From contig JAEXBS010000072.1 of assembly GCA_023393915.1 (NCBI GenBank), forward strand, positions 36,488-100,487: DNA of 64,000 bases, read 5' to 3'. The stretch comes from Bacteroidota bacterium (GTDB lineage Bacteria; Bacteroidota; Bacteroidia; Flavobacteriales; Weeksellaceae). The position numbers were made by a program, and so were the translations under genes. Under the pieces are notes generated by a model, which was not told the origin of the DNA, searched no databases, and worked only from the letters and a program-made list of their open reading frames with translations. Shown piece by piece: positions 1 through 7,379 of the stretch. How positions within the stretch are numbered: position 1 is the stretch's first letter; each line of letters begins with the position of its first letter.

Positions 1-11
1 TCATCCATTTT

Positions 12-55
12 AAAAATCACTTTCTAAATAGTATATTTGGAAAGTGATTTTTTTA
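12..55 (+). terminator. Rho-independent terminator before the xer gene
   Basis: A perfect 13-bp inverted repeat (arms 12-24 and 40-52) is followed by a T-run. It probably ends a gene lying left of the window. In many flavobacteria that neighbour is rpsU, but it is not visible here. Confidence 0.8.
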
Positions 56-59
56 TTTA

Positions 60-938
60 ATGCTGGATAAGTTCCTTGAATATTTACATATAGAAAAGCG
101 GTACTCAATTAATACAATTAAGGGGTATCGCAGAGATATTGAAGACTTTAGTGAGTATATTAGCAGTTCCGGTAGTCGTTTAACTCTTCTTGAGGCGAAC
201 AAGAAGTTAGTGAGAGGTTTTATGGTGTTTCTTTCGGAGAAACAGCTCTCTAAGCGAACTATAAATCGGAAACTATCTTCTCTTCGAAGTTTTTACCAGT
301 TTCTCCTAAAAATTGGTGAAATGCAAGTGTCGCCATTGGAAACAATTGACAGTTTAAAGCAATACCCACCCAAACAGATTCCTCTTTCTTTGGATGAGTC
401 TCAACTTCTTTTAGAAGTTCTAAGTGATCCCAAAACGGATCCATTAGAACGTATGATTATTGAAGTGCTTTATCAAACAGGGATGAGGCGCGCGGAATTA
501 TGCAGCTTAAGGATACAAGATGTTGATTTTTCCAAGCAGGAGTTTCGTATTACAGGAAAGGGAAATAAACAGCGAATTGTGCCGTTCTCAGCTTCGCTCT
601 CATCGCAACTCTTTTCGCTAATAAGTTCTAGATCGAGTGCAGGGCTGGAGGAGTTTTATTTTCTAAATGATAAAGGAAAAAAACTCAATGAAAAATTTGT
701 TTATTCTACCGTAAAAAAGTACCTTAGTCTTGTTACTAGCAAAGAGAAAAGAAGCCCTCATATTCTAAGACATAGTTTCGCGACGCACGTCTTAGGGAAT
801 GGGGCTGAAATATCTAAAGTAAAAGCCTTACTTGGGCATTCGAGTTTAGCCAGTACTCAGGTGTACACTGATTCCGATATAGAATCACTAAAGAAGGCTT
901 ATAAAACCTCACACCCAAGAGCGAGGAAAGAGCAGTAA
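60..938 (+). CDS. xerC: Tyrosine recombinase, XerC/XerD type
   Basis: A 292-residue site-specific recombinase, expected to resolve chromosome dimers at dif in the cytoplasm. The N-terminal SAM-like core-binding domain covers about residues 1-88 and the catalytic domain about 105-285. The full catalytic set is visible: Arg143 (TGMRRAEL), Lys167 (GKGNK), His234 and Arg237 (HILRH), His260 (LLGHSS) and the nucleophile Tyr269 (QVYTD). The 26- and 9-residue spacings between the last motifs match E. coli XerD. Its length suits a housekeeping Xer rather than a phage integrase. The start lies just after a terminator, so it probably has its own promoter. It precedes hpf by 33 bp, and the two may be co-transcribed. 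XerC versus XerD cannot be decided from the sequence. Confidence 0.93.
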   Translation: MLDKFLEYLHIEKRYSINTIKGYRRDIEDFSEYISSSGSRLTLLEANKKLVRGFMVFLSEKQLSKRTINRKLSSLRSFYQFLLKIGEMQVSPLETIDSLKQYPPKQIPLSLDESQLLLEVLSDPKTDPLERMIIEVLYQTGMRRAELCSLRIQDVDFSKQEFRITGKGNKQRIVPFSASLSSQLFSLISSRSSAGLEEFYFLNDKGKKLNEKFVYSTVKKYLSLVTSKEKRSPHILRHSFATHVLGNGAEISKVKALLGHSSLASTQVYTDSDIESLKKAYKTSHPRARKEQ

Positions 939-971
939 AAGTATGTTTAATTTTAAATGAATTTTTAAATT

Positions 972-1262
972 ATGAAAATTTCCGTTCAAGCAATGGGGCT
1001 TACCCCTCACCAACCGTTAGAAGATCATATTGATAAAAAGTTAGGTAAACTAAGTACATTTTACGATAAAATTATTGAGTGTCAAGTTTACCTGAAAGTA
1101 GAAAATACGAGTGAAAAAGAAAACAAGACGACTGAAATTCGATTGGTGGTTCCTGGCGACGATATCGTTGTTAAGAAAACAGCAATCAGTTTTGAAGAAA
1201 GTTTAGACTTGTGCGCGGAGACTGCTAAGAAGTTGCTAATCAAGAAAAAGGAAATGGCTTAA
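972..1262 (+). CDS. hpf: Ribosome hibernation promoting factor, short form
   Basis: A 96-residue protein of the HPF/RaiA (S30AE) family, which binds the 30S decoding region and silences or dimerises ribosomes in stationary phase. It starts MKISVQAMGLTPHQPLEDHI, typical of the family, and has the beta-alpha-beta-beta-beta-alpha pattern with a Lys-rich C-terminal helix. The length is that of the short form; the dimerisation domain of long HPF is absent. It lies between the xer gene and a tRNA cluster, a common order in flavobacteria. Confidence 0.9.
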   Translation: MKISVQAMGLTPHQPLEDHIDKKLGKLSTFYDKIIECQVYLKVENTSEKENKTTEIRLVVPGDDIVVKKTAISFEESLDLCAETAKKLLIKKKEMA

Positions 1263-1291
1263 TTATTTTTTTTAAAAAAATCAACAAATTA

Positions 1292-1324
1292 TTTGCAGAT
1301 TTCAAAAAAACAATCCTATATTTG
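1292..1324 (+). promoter_or_regulatory. Bacteroidota-type promoter for the tRNA cluster
   Basis: A -33 TTTG at 1292-1295 and a -7 TATATTTG at 1317-1324 are separated by 21 nt. This fits the TTTG/TAnnTTTG signature of Bacteroidota primary sigma factors. It sits 36 bp before tRNA-Thr. Confidence 0.75.
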
Positions 1325-1360
1325 CACTCGCAAAAAGAGAAAACGTTCTTTTGAAATTTT

Positions 1361-1434
1361 GCCTCCATAGCTCAGTTGGCCAGAGCACGTGATTTGTAAT
1401 CTCGGGGTCGTGGGTTCGAATCCCTCTGGAGGCT
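1361..1434 (+). tRNA. tRNA-Thr (TGT)
   Basis: Full cloverleaf: acceptor arm GCCTCCA paired with TGGAGGC, D-arm CTCAGTTGG, anticodon TGT in the loop ATTTGTAAT, and a GGTTCGAATCC T-arm. The discriminator is T and CCA is not encoded. Confidence 0.95.
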
Positions 1435-1451
1435 CGCAATTAAAAAATACT

Positions 1452-1532
1452 GGGGAGATTCCAGAGCGGTCAAATGGGACTGACTGTAACTCAGTTGCTT
1501 CGGCTTCGCAGGTTCGAATCCTGCTCTCCCCA
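1452..1532 (+). tRNA. tRNA-Tyr (GTA)
   Basis: Acceptor arm GGGGAGA paired with TCTCCCC, anticodon GTA in CTGTAAC, and a long class II variable arm (around 1494-1510) as expected for bacterial tRNA-Tyr. The T-arm GGTTCGAATCC is intact and the discriminator is A. Confidence 0.95.
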
Positions 1533-1551
1533 CATTTTTTTATTTAAAATA

Positions 1552-1582
1552 TTTGTGGATTTCAAAAAATAAAGTAAATTTG
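1552..1582 (+). promoter_or_regulatory. Second promoter within the tRNA cluster
   Basis: TTTG at 1552-1555, a 19-nt spacer, then TAAATTTG at 1575-1582, 22 bp before tRNA-Gly. The match to the Bacteroidota promoter pattern suggests tRNA-Gly is transcribed independently of the upstream Thr/Tyr pair. Confidence 0.75.
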
Positions 1583-1604
1583 CACACCGTTTACCAACAA
1601 CCAT

Positions 1605-1677
1605 GCGGAAGTAGCTCAGTTGGTAGAGCGTCAGCCTTCCAAGCTGAATGTCGCGGGTTCGACCCCCGTCTTCCGCT
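1605..1677 (+). tRNA. tRNA-Gly (TCC)
   Basis: Acceptor arm GCGGAAG pairs with CTTCCGC. The anticodon TCC is at 1638-1640 in CTTCCAA, the T-arm GGGTTCGACCCC is intact and the discriminator is T. Confidence 0.95.
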
Positions 1678-1679
1678 CT

Positions 1680-1716
1680 AAAAAAATCACACCAAGCGGT
1701 TGTGATTTTTTTTTTA
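1680..1716 (+). terminator. Terminator between tRNA-Gly and tRNA-Thr(GGT)
   Basis: The inverted repeat AAAAAATCACA / TGTGATTTTTT is followed by more T residues. It lies directly after tRNA-Gly and would separate it from the next tRNA. Confidence 0.75.
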
Positions 1717-1722
1717 AATCTT

Positions 1723-1794
1723 GCCGACGTAGCTCAGGGGTAGAGCGTTTCCTTGGTAAGGAAGAGGTCGTGAGTTCAAATCTCATCGTTGGCT
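1723..1794 (+). tRNA. tRNA-Thr (GGT)
   Basis: Acceptor arm GCCGACG pairs with CGTTGGC, including a G-T pair. The anticodon GGT is in CTTGGTAAG and the T-arm is AGTTCAAATCT. With the TGT isoacceptor at 1361 it gives two Thr tRNAs in one cluster. Confidence 0.94.
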
Positions 1795-1805
1795 CAAAAG
1801 AGTGT

Positions 1806-1834
1806 AAAAGTCCTGAACCGTTCAGGACTTTTCA
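1806..1834 (+). terminator. Terminator after the tRNA cluster
   Basis: A 12-bp perfect inverted repeat, AAAAGTCCTGAA (1806-1817) and TTCAGGACTTTT (1821-1832), with a 3-nt loop, closes the tRNA cluster before tuf. Confidence 0.85.
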
Positions 1835-2015
1835 TTTACAGTGCATGAGGCTATCTGTGTTTCTATGTAATGAATTATGATTTACATTTTTCTAGAAAAG
1901 AAAAAAATTGTAATTTTATAGTCTCGTTATCGAGATCAGAAATTCGGATGCAACTTACTGAAAGTGATATTGAAACTATTTTTTATTAAAATGATTTTAA
2001 TATTTAAAAAATCAT

Positions 2016-2023
2016 TATATTTG
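2016..2023 (+). promoter_or_regulatory. -7 element of the tuf promoter
   Basis: TATATTTG fits the Bacteroidota -7 element, 45 bp before the tuf ATG. I see no clear TTTG at the -33 distance; the upstream stretch is very AT-rich. Confidence 0.6.
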
Positions 2024-2067
2024 CAGACCGAAATTTAAAAAATTAATTAAATAAAATAATTTAAATC

Positions 2068-3255
2068 ATGGCAAAGGAAACGTTTAATCGTAACAAACCG
2101 CACTTAAACATTGGTACTATCGGTCACGTTGACCACGGTAAGACTACCTTAACTGCTGCTATCTCTAAAGTTTTATCAGATAAGGGTTTAGCTGACAAAA
2201 GAGACTTCAGTGCAATTGACTCTGCTCCAGAGGAAAAAGAAAGAGGTATTACTATTAACACCTCACACATTGAATATGAAACTGAAACAAGACACTACGC
2301 TCACGTAGACTGTCCTGGTCACGCCGACTATGTGAAAAACATGGTAACTGGTGCTGCACAAATGGACGGAGCTATCCTAGTATGTGCTGCGACTGACGGT
2401 CCAATGCCACAAACAAGAGAGCACATCCTTCTATGTCGTCAGGTAAACGTACCTAAAGTTGTTGTATTCATGAACAAAGTAGACATGGTAGATGATGCAG
2501 AACTTTTAGAACTAGTTGAACTAGAACTTAGAGATCTTCTTTCTTCTTATGAATACGATGGTGATAATACACCGGTAATTCAAGGATCTGCTTTAGGAGC
2601 ACTTAACGGTGAAGCTAAGTGGGTTGCAACAGTTGAAGAACTTATGGATGCTGTTGATACATGGATTGAACTTCCAACAAGAGAGCAAGATAAGCCATTC
2701 CTAATGCCTATCGAAGACGTATTCTCTATTACTGGTAGAGGTACTGTTGCTACTGGTAGAATCGAGGCTGGAGTTATTAACTCTGGTGAACCTGTAGACA
2801 TCGTAGGTATGGGTGATGAAAAACTTACTTCTACTGTAACAGGTGTTGAGATGTTTAGAAAAATTCTTGACAGGGGAGAAGCTGGTGACAACGTAGGATT
2901 ACTTCTTAGAGGTATTGAAAAAACCGACATCAAGAGAGGTATGGTTATCGCTAAGCAAGGATCTGTAACTCCACACAAAAAATTCAAAGCTGAGGTTTAT
3001 ATCCTTTCTAAAGAAGAAGGTGGACGTCACACTCCATTCCACAACAAGTACCGTCCTCAGTTCTACGTTAGAACTACTGACGTTACAGGTGAAATTTTCT
3101 TACCAGAAGGTGTTGAAATGGTAATGCCAGGAGATAACCTTACTATTACTGTAGAACTTCTTCAACCAATTGCACTTAACGTAGGTCTACGTTTCGCAAT
3201 TAGAGAAGGTGGTAGAACAGTAGGTGCTGGTCAGGTAACTGAAATTATCGACTAA
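2068..3255 (+). CDS. tuf: Elongation factor Tu
   Basis: A 395-residue translational GTPase that delivers aminoacyl-tRNA to the ribosome. The G motifs are complete: GHVDHGKT at 19-26, RGITI at 59-63, DCPGH at 81-85 and NKVD at 136-139, followed by beta-barrel domains 2 and 3 to the C-terminus. Length is normal. It begins MAKETFNRNKPHLN after a 45-bp AT-rich leader and is closed by a strong terminator before tRNA-Trp. Codon use favours AAC, CGT/AGA and GGT strongly, consistent with very high expression. Confidence 0.99.
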   Translation: MAKETFNRNKPHLNIGTIGHVDHGKTTLTAAISKVLSDKGLADKRDFSAIDSAPEEKERGITINTSHIEYETETRHYAHVDCPGHADYVKNMVTGAAQMDGAILVCAATDGPMPQTREHILLCRQVNVPKVVVFMNKVDMVDDAELLELVELELRDLLSSYEYDGDNTPVIQGSALGALNGEAKWVATVEELMDAVDTWIELPTREQDKPFLMPIEDVFSITGRGTVATGRIEAGVINSGEPVDIVGMGDEKLTSTVTGVEMFRKILDRGEAGDNVGLLLRGIEKTDIKRGMVIAKQGSVTPHKKFKAEVYILSKEEGGRHTPFHNKYRPQFYVRTTDVTGEIFLPEGVEMVMPGDNLTITVELLQPIALNVGLRFAIREGGRTVGAGQVTEIID

Positions 3256-3274
3256 TTCTAGTCAATTAATAAAC

Positions 3275-3305
3275 AAAGTTCCGTAAGGCTCTTACGGAAC
3301 TTTTT
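3275..3305 (+). terminator. tuf terminator
   Basis: AAAGTTCCGTAAG (from 3275) pairs with CTTACGGAACTTT and is followed by T residues. It lies just before tRNA-Trp. Confidence 0.88.
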
Positions 3306-3307
3306 CT

Positions 3308-3378
3308 ACGGGCATCGTCCAATGGTAGGATACCGGTCTCCAAAACCGTTGATCAGGGTTCGAATCCTTGTGCCCGTG
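3308..3378 (+). tRNA. tRNA-Trp (CCA)
   Basis: Acceptor arm ACGGGCA pairs with TGCCCGT. The D-arm is GTCCAATGGTAGGAT, the anticodon CCA is at 3340-3342 and the T-arm is GGGTTCGAATCCT. The discriminator is G. It sits between tuf and secE, a common place in Bacteroidota. Confidence 0.95.
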
Positions 3379-3390
3379 CAATAAAGAATT

Positions 3391-3597
3391 ATGAGTTCAT
3401 TAGTAAATTTTATCAAAGGCTCTTATCACGAGTTCAAAAATAAGGTCGAGTGGCCAAAATGGCCAGAGTTGCAGTCTTCGACGATTGCGATCACTATTGG
3501 TACTGTGATTCTTGCGATCTTTTTATTTGGAGTTGACACTCTTTTCAGTGAATTTATTCAAAATGCACTGACTTTATTAGTTGACTTATTTAACTAG
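3391..3597 (+). CDS. secE: Preprotein translocase subunit SecE
   Basis: A 68-residue single-span SecE, the clamp subunit of the SecYEG channel in the inner membrane. An amphipathic segment with the family signature KNKVEWPKWPEL (about 17-28) precedes one membrane helix at about 31-50. It starts 12 bp after tRNA-Trp and ends 6 bp before nusG, so the three probably share a transcript. Confidence 0.95.
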   Translation: MSSLVNFIKGSYHEFKNKVEWPKWPELQSSTIAITIGTVILAIFLFGVDTLFSEFIQNALTLLVDLFN

Positions 3598-3603
3598 AAA
3601 CAA

Positions 3604-4152
3604 TTGATGATGAGTGATTTGAAGTGGTATGTTTTAAAAGCGATTTCCGGACAGGAGAATAAGGTGAAGACCTATATCGAGAATGAAATTCAAAGATTAG
3701 GTTATGAAGCGTATGTTACTCAAGTAGTAATTCCTATGGAAAAAGTAATTCAGTTAAAAAACGGAAAGAAAGTTCCTAAAGAAAGGCCTTATTATCCTGG
3801 TTATTTGATGATCGAGGCTAACTTAATGGGGGAAGTTCCACACGTCATTAAGAATATTCCGGGTGTGATTTCATTTCTTAGTTTGACCAAAGGTGGTGAT
3901 CCAGTTCCTATGAGAAAGATAGAAGTGGATCGAATGCTTGGTCGCATGGATGAATTAGCTGAATTCGCTACAGATATGGTTATTCCTTATGTGGTTGGAG
4001 AAAGTGTCAAGGTGATTGACGGTCCATTCAATGGATTTAACGGAACTGTAGAAAAGATTCTGGAAGATAAAAAGAAGTTGGAAGTTTCAGTGATGATCTT
4101 TGGTCGTAGAACTCCAATGGAACTTAATTTTATGCAAGTTGAGAAGGTTTAA
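3604..4152 (+). CDS. nusG: Transcription termination/antitermination protein NusG
   Basis: A 182-residue NusG that binds the RNA polymerase clamp and links it to Rho or the ribosome. The NGN domain opens with LKWYVLKAISGQE and contains RPYYPGYLMIE. The KOW motif follows at about 130-150 (VGESVKVIDGPFNGFNG). Three Met codons stand near the start (3604, 3607 and one codon later at MSDLKW); the first is used here, but the third, at 3610, fits the family's usual N-terminus equally well. It is co-directional and nearly contiguous with secE. Confidence 0.96.
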   Translation: MMMSDLKWYVLKAISGQENKVKTYIENEIQRLGYEAYVTQVVIPMEKVIQLKNGKKVPKERPYYPGYLMIEANLMGEVPHVIKNIPGVISFLSLTKGGDPVPMRKIEVDRMLGRMDELAEFATDMVIPYVVGESVKVIDGPFNGFNGTVEKILEDKKKLEVSVMIFGRRTPMELNFMQVEKV

Positions 4153-4186
4153 GATCTTTGCATATAGATTAACCTACAATATAAAG

Positions 4187-4220
4187 AGCTGCTTTAAGTA
4201 ATTAAAGTAGCTTTTTTTTT
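4187..4220 (+). terminator. nusG terminator
   Basis: AGCTGCTTTAA pairs with TTAAAGTAGCT, with one G-T pair, and runs into ten T residues. It ends the secE-nusG transcript. Confidence 0.85.
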
Positions 4221-4451
4221 GGTGATAGATACAACTTGGTTTCGTTGTAGCAATCGAAATATATTGTATCTTTTAATTAGCATTGATTAGATCTAAAAAT
4301 TCGTTCAATTAGTTACTATATATATAATTTGTGCTTGGATTTCATTTTCTAGGATGTCGATCTTAAATCGTGTTAGATTTACTCATAGTTTTTAGTTCGC
4401 TCAGTAGTGAGTTTTTTTTTACAATCTTTTTGAAAATAAGTAGTTTATCTG

Positions 4452-4482
4452 TTTGTCAGTTGGAAAAATATTTATAATTTTG
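4452..4482 (+). promoter_or_regulatory. Promoter of the ribosomal protein operon
   Basis: TTTG (4452-4455), a 19-nt spacer, then TAATTTTG (4475-4482). The fit to the Bacteroidota consensus is very good. Transcription would begin near 4488, giving a leader of about 90 nt. Confidence 0.8.
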
Positions 4483-4508
4483 CAGTCCGAAATACCATCT
4501 TGTAATGT

Positions 4509-4566
4509 GAGATAACCAAGTGGTAGAATAAATAATGCTTCCAAACTCATTAATTATTCAAATTTA
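4509..4566 (+). other. tRNA-like remnant in the rplK leader
   Basis: The leader contains a D-arm-like CCAAGTGGTAG, an anticodon-arm-like hairpin with TAATG (4533-4537) paired to CATTA (4548-4552) around CTTCCAAACT, and a T-loop-like TTCAAAT, in tRNA order and near-tRNA spacing. No acceptor stem is seen, and the 10-nt loop is too large for a working anticodon loop. It may be a decayed tRNA gene or a fold that resembles one. Confidence 0.35.
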
Positions 4567-4577
4567 AAAAACAAAAA

Positions 4578-5021
4578 ATGGCTAAAAAAGTCTTTAAAAT
4601 GGTAAAACTTCAGGTGAAAGGTGGCGCTGCCAACCCTTCTCCACCAGTAGGTCCAGCTTTGGGTTCTGCGGGTGTGAACATCATGGAGTTTTGTAAACAA
4701 TTTAACGGAAGAACGCAAGACAAGCCAGGGCAAGTTTTACCTGTAGTTATTACAGTGTACGAGGACAAATCATTTGACTTTGTTATTAAAACTCCACCTG
4801 CTGCTGTGCAACTTCTTGAAGCTGCTAAATTGAAAAGTGGTTCAGGAGAACCTAACCGTAATAAGGTAGGTGCTATATCTTGGGATCAAGTGAAGAAAAT
4901 CGCTGAAGACAAGATGACTGACCTTAACTGCTTTACGATGGATTCTGCACTAACTATGGTAGCAGGAACAGCGAGATCTATGGGAATTCGTATAACTGGT
5001 ACTAAACCTACTAACGCGTAA
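4578..5021 (+). CDS. rplK: 50S ribosomal protein L11
   Basis: A 147-residue L11, a component of the GTPase-associated centre with 23S rRNA helices 43-44. The proline-rich N-terminal switch (about NPSPPVGPALGSAGVNI) that contacts thiostrepton-type antibiotics is intact. The C-terminal RNA-binding domain contains the GTARSMGI segment. It leads an operon with rplA 11 bp downstream. Confidence 0.98.
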   Translation: MAKKVFKMVKLQVKGGAANPSPPVGPALGSAGVNIMEFCKQFNGRTQDKPGQVLPVVITVYEDKSFDFVIKTPPAAVQLLEAAKLKSGSGEPNRNKVGAISWDQVKKIAEDKMTDLNCFTMDSALTMVAGTARSMGIRITGTKPTNA

Positions 5022-5032
5022 TTGGTATTGAA

Positions 5033-5725
5033 ATGGCAAAATTAACGAAGAAACAGAAAGACGCTTTAAGCAAAGTAGAAAAAGGAAAGTTTTATTCTCT
5101 AGAAGAAGCATCAGCTTTAGTTAAGGAAGTAAATACTGCTAAGTTTGACGCTTCTGTAGATATTGCAGTTCGTTTAGGAGTAGATCCAAGAAAAGCGAAT
5201 CAGATGGTAAGAGGAGTAGTTTCCCTTCCACATGGAACAGGTAAAGACGTTAAAGTTCTTGCATTAGTTACTCCTGATAAAGAAGCGGAAGCTAAAGAGG
5301 CAGGTGCAGATTATGTTGGACTTGACGAGTACTTAGATAAAATTAAAAGTGGATGGACCGATGTAGATGTCATTGTAACCATGCCAGCTGTAATGGGTAA
5401 ATTAGGTCCTTTAGGTCGTATTTTGGGACCAAGAGGTTTAATGCCTAACCCTAAATCAGGAACTGTTACTATGGAAGTAGGTAAGGCAGTAACTGAAGTG
5501 AAAGCAGGTAAAATTGACTTCAAGGTTGATAAGTACGGTATTATCCACGCTGCAATTGGTAAAGTTTCCTTTGATGCAAATAAAATTCAAGAGAATGCTC
5601 AAGAATTGATGCAGACTTTAATGAAACTGAAGCCAACTGCTGCTAAGGGAACTTATGTGAGAAGTATTTACCTATCCTCTACTATGAGCCCGGGTATTGC
5701 AATTGATTCAAAATCTGTAAACTAA
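5033..5725 (+). CDS. rplA: 50S ribosomal protein L1
   Basis: A 230-residue L1, the mobile stalk protein near the E site. The sequence holds the two-domain pattern with the family signature around LGRILGPRGLMPNPKSGT (about 127-144). In many bacteria L1 represses its own operon by binding the mRNA; the approximately 90-nt leader before rplK would be the place to look. It lies 11 bp from both rplK and rplJ. Confidence 0.98.
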   Translation: MAKLTKKQKDALSKVEKGKFYSLEEASALVKEVNTAKFDASVDIAVRLGVDPRKANQMVRGVVSLPHGTGKDVKVLALVTPDKEAEAKEAGADYVGLDEYLDKIKSGWTDVDVIVTMPAVMGKLGPLGRILGPRGLMPNPKSGTVTMEVGKAVTEVKAGKIDFKVDKYGIIHAAIGKVSFDANKIQENAQELMQTLMKLKPTAAKGTYVRSIYLSSTMSPGIAIDSKSVN

Positions 5726-5736
5726 AATCTAAGGAC

Positions 5737-6318
5737 ATGACTAAAGAAGATAAAGTACTTGTAATTCAAGAGATAAAAGACCTTCTTCAAGATGCGAAAG
5801 TAGTTTACGTAGCAGATCTTGAAGGATTGAATGCACAGAAGTCCTCAGATTTCAGAAGACAAGCATTTAAGAATAACATTAAAGTAAAAGTGGTTAAAAA
5901 TACGCTTTTACAAAAAGCAATGGAGCAATTGGACACTGATTTTTCAGAGATGTTTGTGTCCTTCAAAGGAAACTCAGCATTAATGATTGCTGAAACCCCA
6001 AATGCACCAGCGAAATTAATCAAAGACTTCAGAAAGAAGGAAGAGAAACCAGCACTTAAATCTGCTTATTTAGATGAAACAATCTATGTTGGAGATAACA
6101 ACCTGGAAACTCTTGCTAACATCAAGTCGAAAGAAGAGATGCTTGGAGAAATCATCGGTCTTCTTCAATCTCCTATTCAACGTTTGGTATCTGCTCTTCA
6201 GAACAAACCAGAAAGAGAAGCGAAAGAAGAAGTTGCAGAACCAGCTGCAGAAGCTACAGAAGCTCCTGCTGCAGAGGCAACTACCGAAGAAACTCCAGAA
6301 GCTCCTTCTGCTGAATAA
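5737..6318 (+). CDS. rplJ: 50S ribosomal protein L10
   Basis: A 193-residue L10 that anchors L7/L12 dimers on the ribosome. The N-terminal RNA-binding domain is typical (MTKEDKVLVIQEIKDLLQ). The usual length is about 165-175; the extra residues form a low-complexity Ala/Glu/Thr tail from about 167 to the end, seen in many Bacteroidota L10 proteins. It follows rplA by 11 bp and precedes rplL by 48 bp. Confidence 0.97.
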   Translation: MTKEDKVLVIQEIKDLLQDAKVVYVADLEGLNAQKSSDFRRQAFKNNIKVKVVKNTLLQKAMEQLDTDFSEMFVSFKGNSALMIAETPNAPAKLIKDFRKKEEKPALKSAYLDETIYVGDNNLETLANIKSKEEMLGEIIGLLQSPIQRLVSALQNKPEREAKEEVAEPAAEATEAPAAEATTEETPEAPSAE

Positions 6319-6366
6319 AACACACTCAAAAATTTATAATCGTTCAACAACAAAAACATTATTACA

Positions 6367-6738
6367 ATGTCAGATTTAAAAAACTTAGCGGAAACGCTTG
6401 TAAACTTAACAGTTAAAGAAGTTAATGAATTAGCAACTATCCTTAAAGACGAGTACGGAATTGAACCAGCTGCTGCTGCAGTAGTGGTATCCGGAGGTGC
6501 TGGAGGAGGTGAAGCTGCAGAAGAAAAAACAGAATTCGATGTAATTCTTAAAGCTGCTGGAGCTTCTAAACTTGCTGTAGTTAAATTAGTAAAAGATTTA
6601 ACAGGTGCAGGTCTTAAAGATGCTAAAGATATGGTAGACGGTGCTCCAACTGCAATTAAGGAAGGAGTATCTAAAGATGAAGCAGAAGCTCTTAAGAAAC
6701 AACTTGAAGAAGCTGGAGCTGAAGTAGAATTGAAATAA
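6367..6738 (+). CDS. rplL: 50S ribosomal protein L7/L12
   Basis: A 123-residue stalk protein that recruits translational GTPases. It has an N-terminal dimerisation domain (about 1-35), an Ala/Gly-rich hinge (about 36-55, AAAAVVVSGGAGGG), and a C-terminal domain with the conserved KLAVVKLVKDLTGAGLKDAK stretch. A strong terminator follows immediately. Unusually, rpoB is not the next gene, because two opposite-strand regulators intervene. Confidence 0.98.
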   Translation: MSDLKNLAETLVNLTVKEVNELATILKDEYGIEPAAAAVVVSGGAGGGEAAEEKTEFDVILKAAGASKLAVVKLVKDLTGAGLKDAKDMVDGAPTAIKEGVSKDEAEALKKQLEEAGAEVELK

Positions 6739-6762
6739 TTCTTATTCCATCTTAAAATTAAT

Positions 6763-6793
6763 AATCGCGGTACTTCGGTACTGCGATTTTTTT
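6763..6793 (+). terminator. rplL terminator with TTCG tetraloop
   Basis: AATCGCGGTAC and GTACTGCGATT close on a TTCG loop (6774-6777) and run into seven T residues. It also lies at the 3' end of the convergent TetR gene and could end both transcripts. Confidence 0.9.
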
Positions 6794-7379
6794 ATTTCCG
6801 AGTTGTTGCAAAGCCGTAGAGAAATGAGCCAGAAATCTCACTTGCAATTTCAGTTGGAGTTTTCGTGGTATTGGTCATCCAATGAGGTATCTGCTCAAGG
6901 ATTTCTAACAGGAGTTGAGCAAAATAATGGGGAGGGAAGAATTCTGGCAGTATGGTTTTGGGTACAAACTCATTTACTAGATCTTGTAGAAAAAATAAAT
7001 AATCGTTGTAGATCTGCTGAGTTTCTGCTCTTTCAACACGGTTCAATCTAGACCAATATTTCTGATAAATTCGAAACTCATAACGATGTTCCATTGAATT
7101 AACAATATGGAATTCGATGAAGCGTTCAAACCTATTTATAGGGTCTCCTTCCATATTCTTTAGTTCTAAGAGCTGGTTTCTTAATCGACTAGAAACTTTC
7201 TGGCAAATCCAAAGCAGAATGTCTTTCTTTGAAGTGATATGATTGTATAAAGAAGCAGGTTTAATCCCGACCTCTTCAGCGATATCTTGCATCGAAGTTT
7301 CATTGTAACCGTTCTTAGCAAAGAGTATGAGACTCTTTTCCAGAATGGTTTCCTGTTTGGATGTTAGGTTTGCTTTCAT
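6792..7379 (-). CDS. TetR/AcrR family transcriptional regulator
   Basis: A 195-residue one-component regulator. The N-terminal HTH is clear (ILFAKNGYNETSMQDIAEE, then GIKPASLYNHITSKKDIL, about residues 15-55). The rest is a helical ligand-binding and dimerisation domain with LLLEILEQIP near 160-170. Its ATG overlaps the stop codon of the upstream TetR gene (TAATG), so the two are translationally coupled. The HTH and C-terminal helices resemble those of the paa-linked TetR gene at 42378, so the two are probably paralogues. The inducer is unknown. Fatty-acyl or phenylacetyl-CoA sensing is possible by analogy only. Confidence 0.88.
   Translation of the reverse strand: MKANLTSKQETILEKSLILFAKNGYNETSMQDIAEEVGIKPASLYNHITSKKDILLWICQKVSSRLRNQLLELKNMEGDPINRFERFIEFHIVNSMEHRYEFRIYQKYWSRLNRVERAETQQIYNDYLFFLQDLVNEFVPKTILPEFFPPHYFAQLLLEILEQIPHWMTNTTKTPTEIASEISGSFLYGFATTRK

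Larger units (their letters stand above)
4153..4577 (+). other. Intergenic stretch and rplK leader
   Basis: No gene is supported here. It holds a nusG terminator (4187-4220), an AT-rich stretch, a weak 4-5 bp hairpin before a T-run near 4399-4420, a promoter (4452-4482), and an approximately 90-nt leader that includes a tRNA-like segment (4509-4566). Confidence 0.7.

Noticed and set aside
60..938. Xer recombinase as a mark of a mobile element
   Set aside because: It is a housekeeping-type Xer in a conserved neighbourhood, with no attachment repeats or cargo.
1620..1880. 86-codon open frame across the tRNA region
   Set aside because: It overlaps two tRNAs and two terminators, so it is a shadow of structured RNA genes.
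4399..4420. Hairpin with T-run before the rplK promoter
   Set aside because: The stem is only 4-5 bp, too weak to call as a terminator.
6074..6379. 101-codon frame with repeated Leu-Gln-Lys
   Set aside because: It is the alternative frame of the Ala/Glu-rich tail of rplJ.
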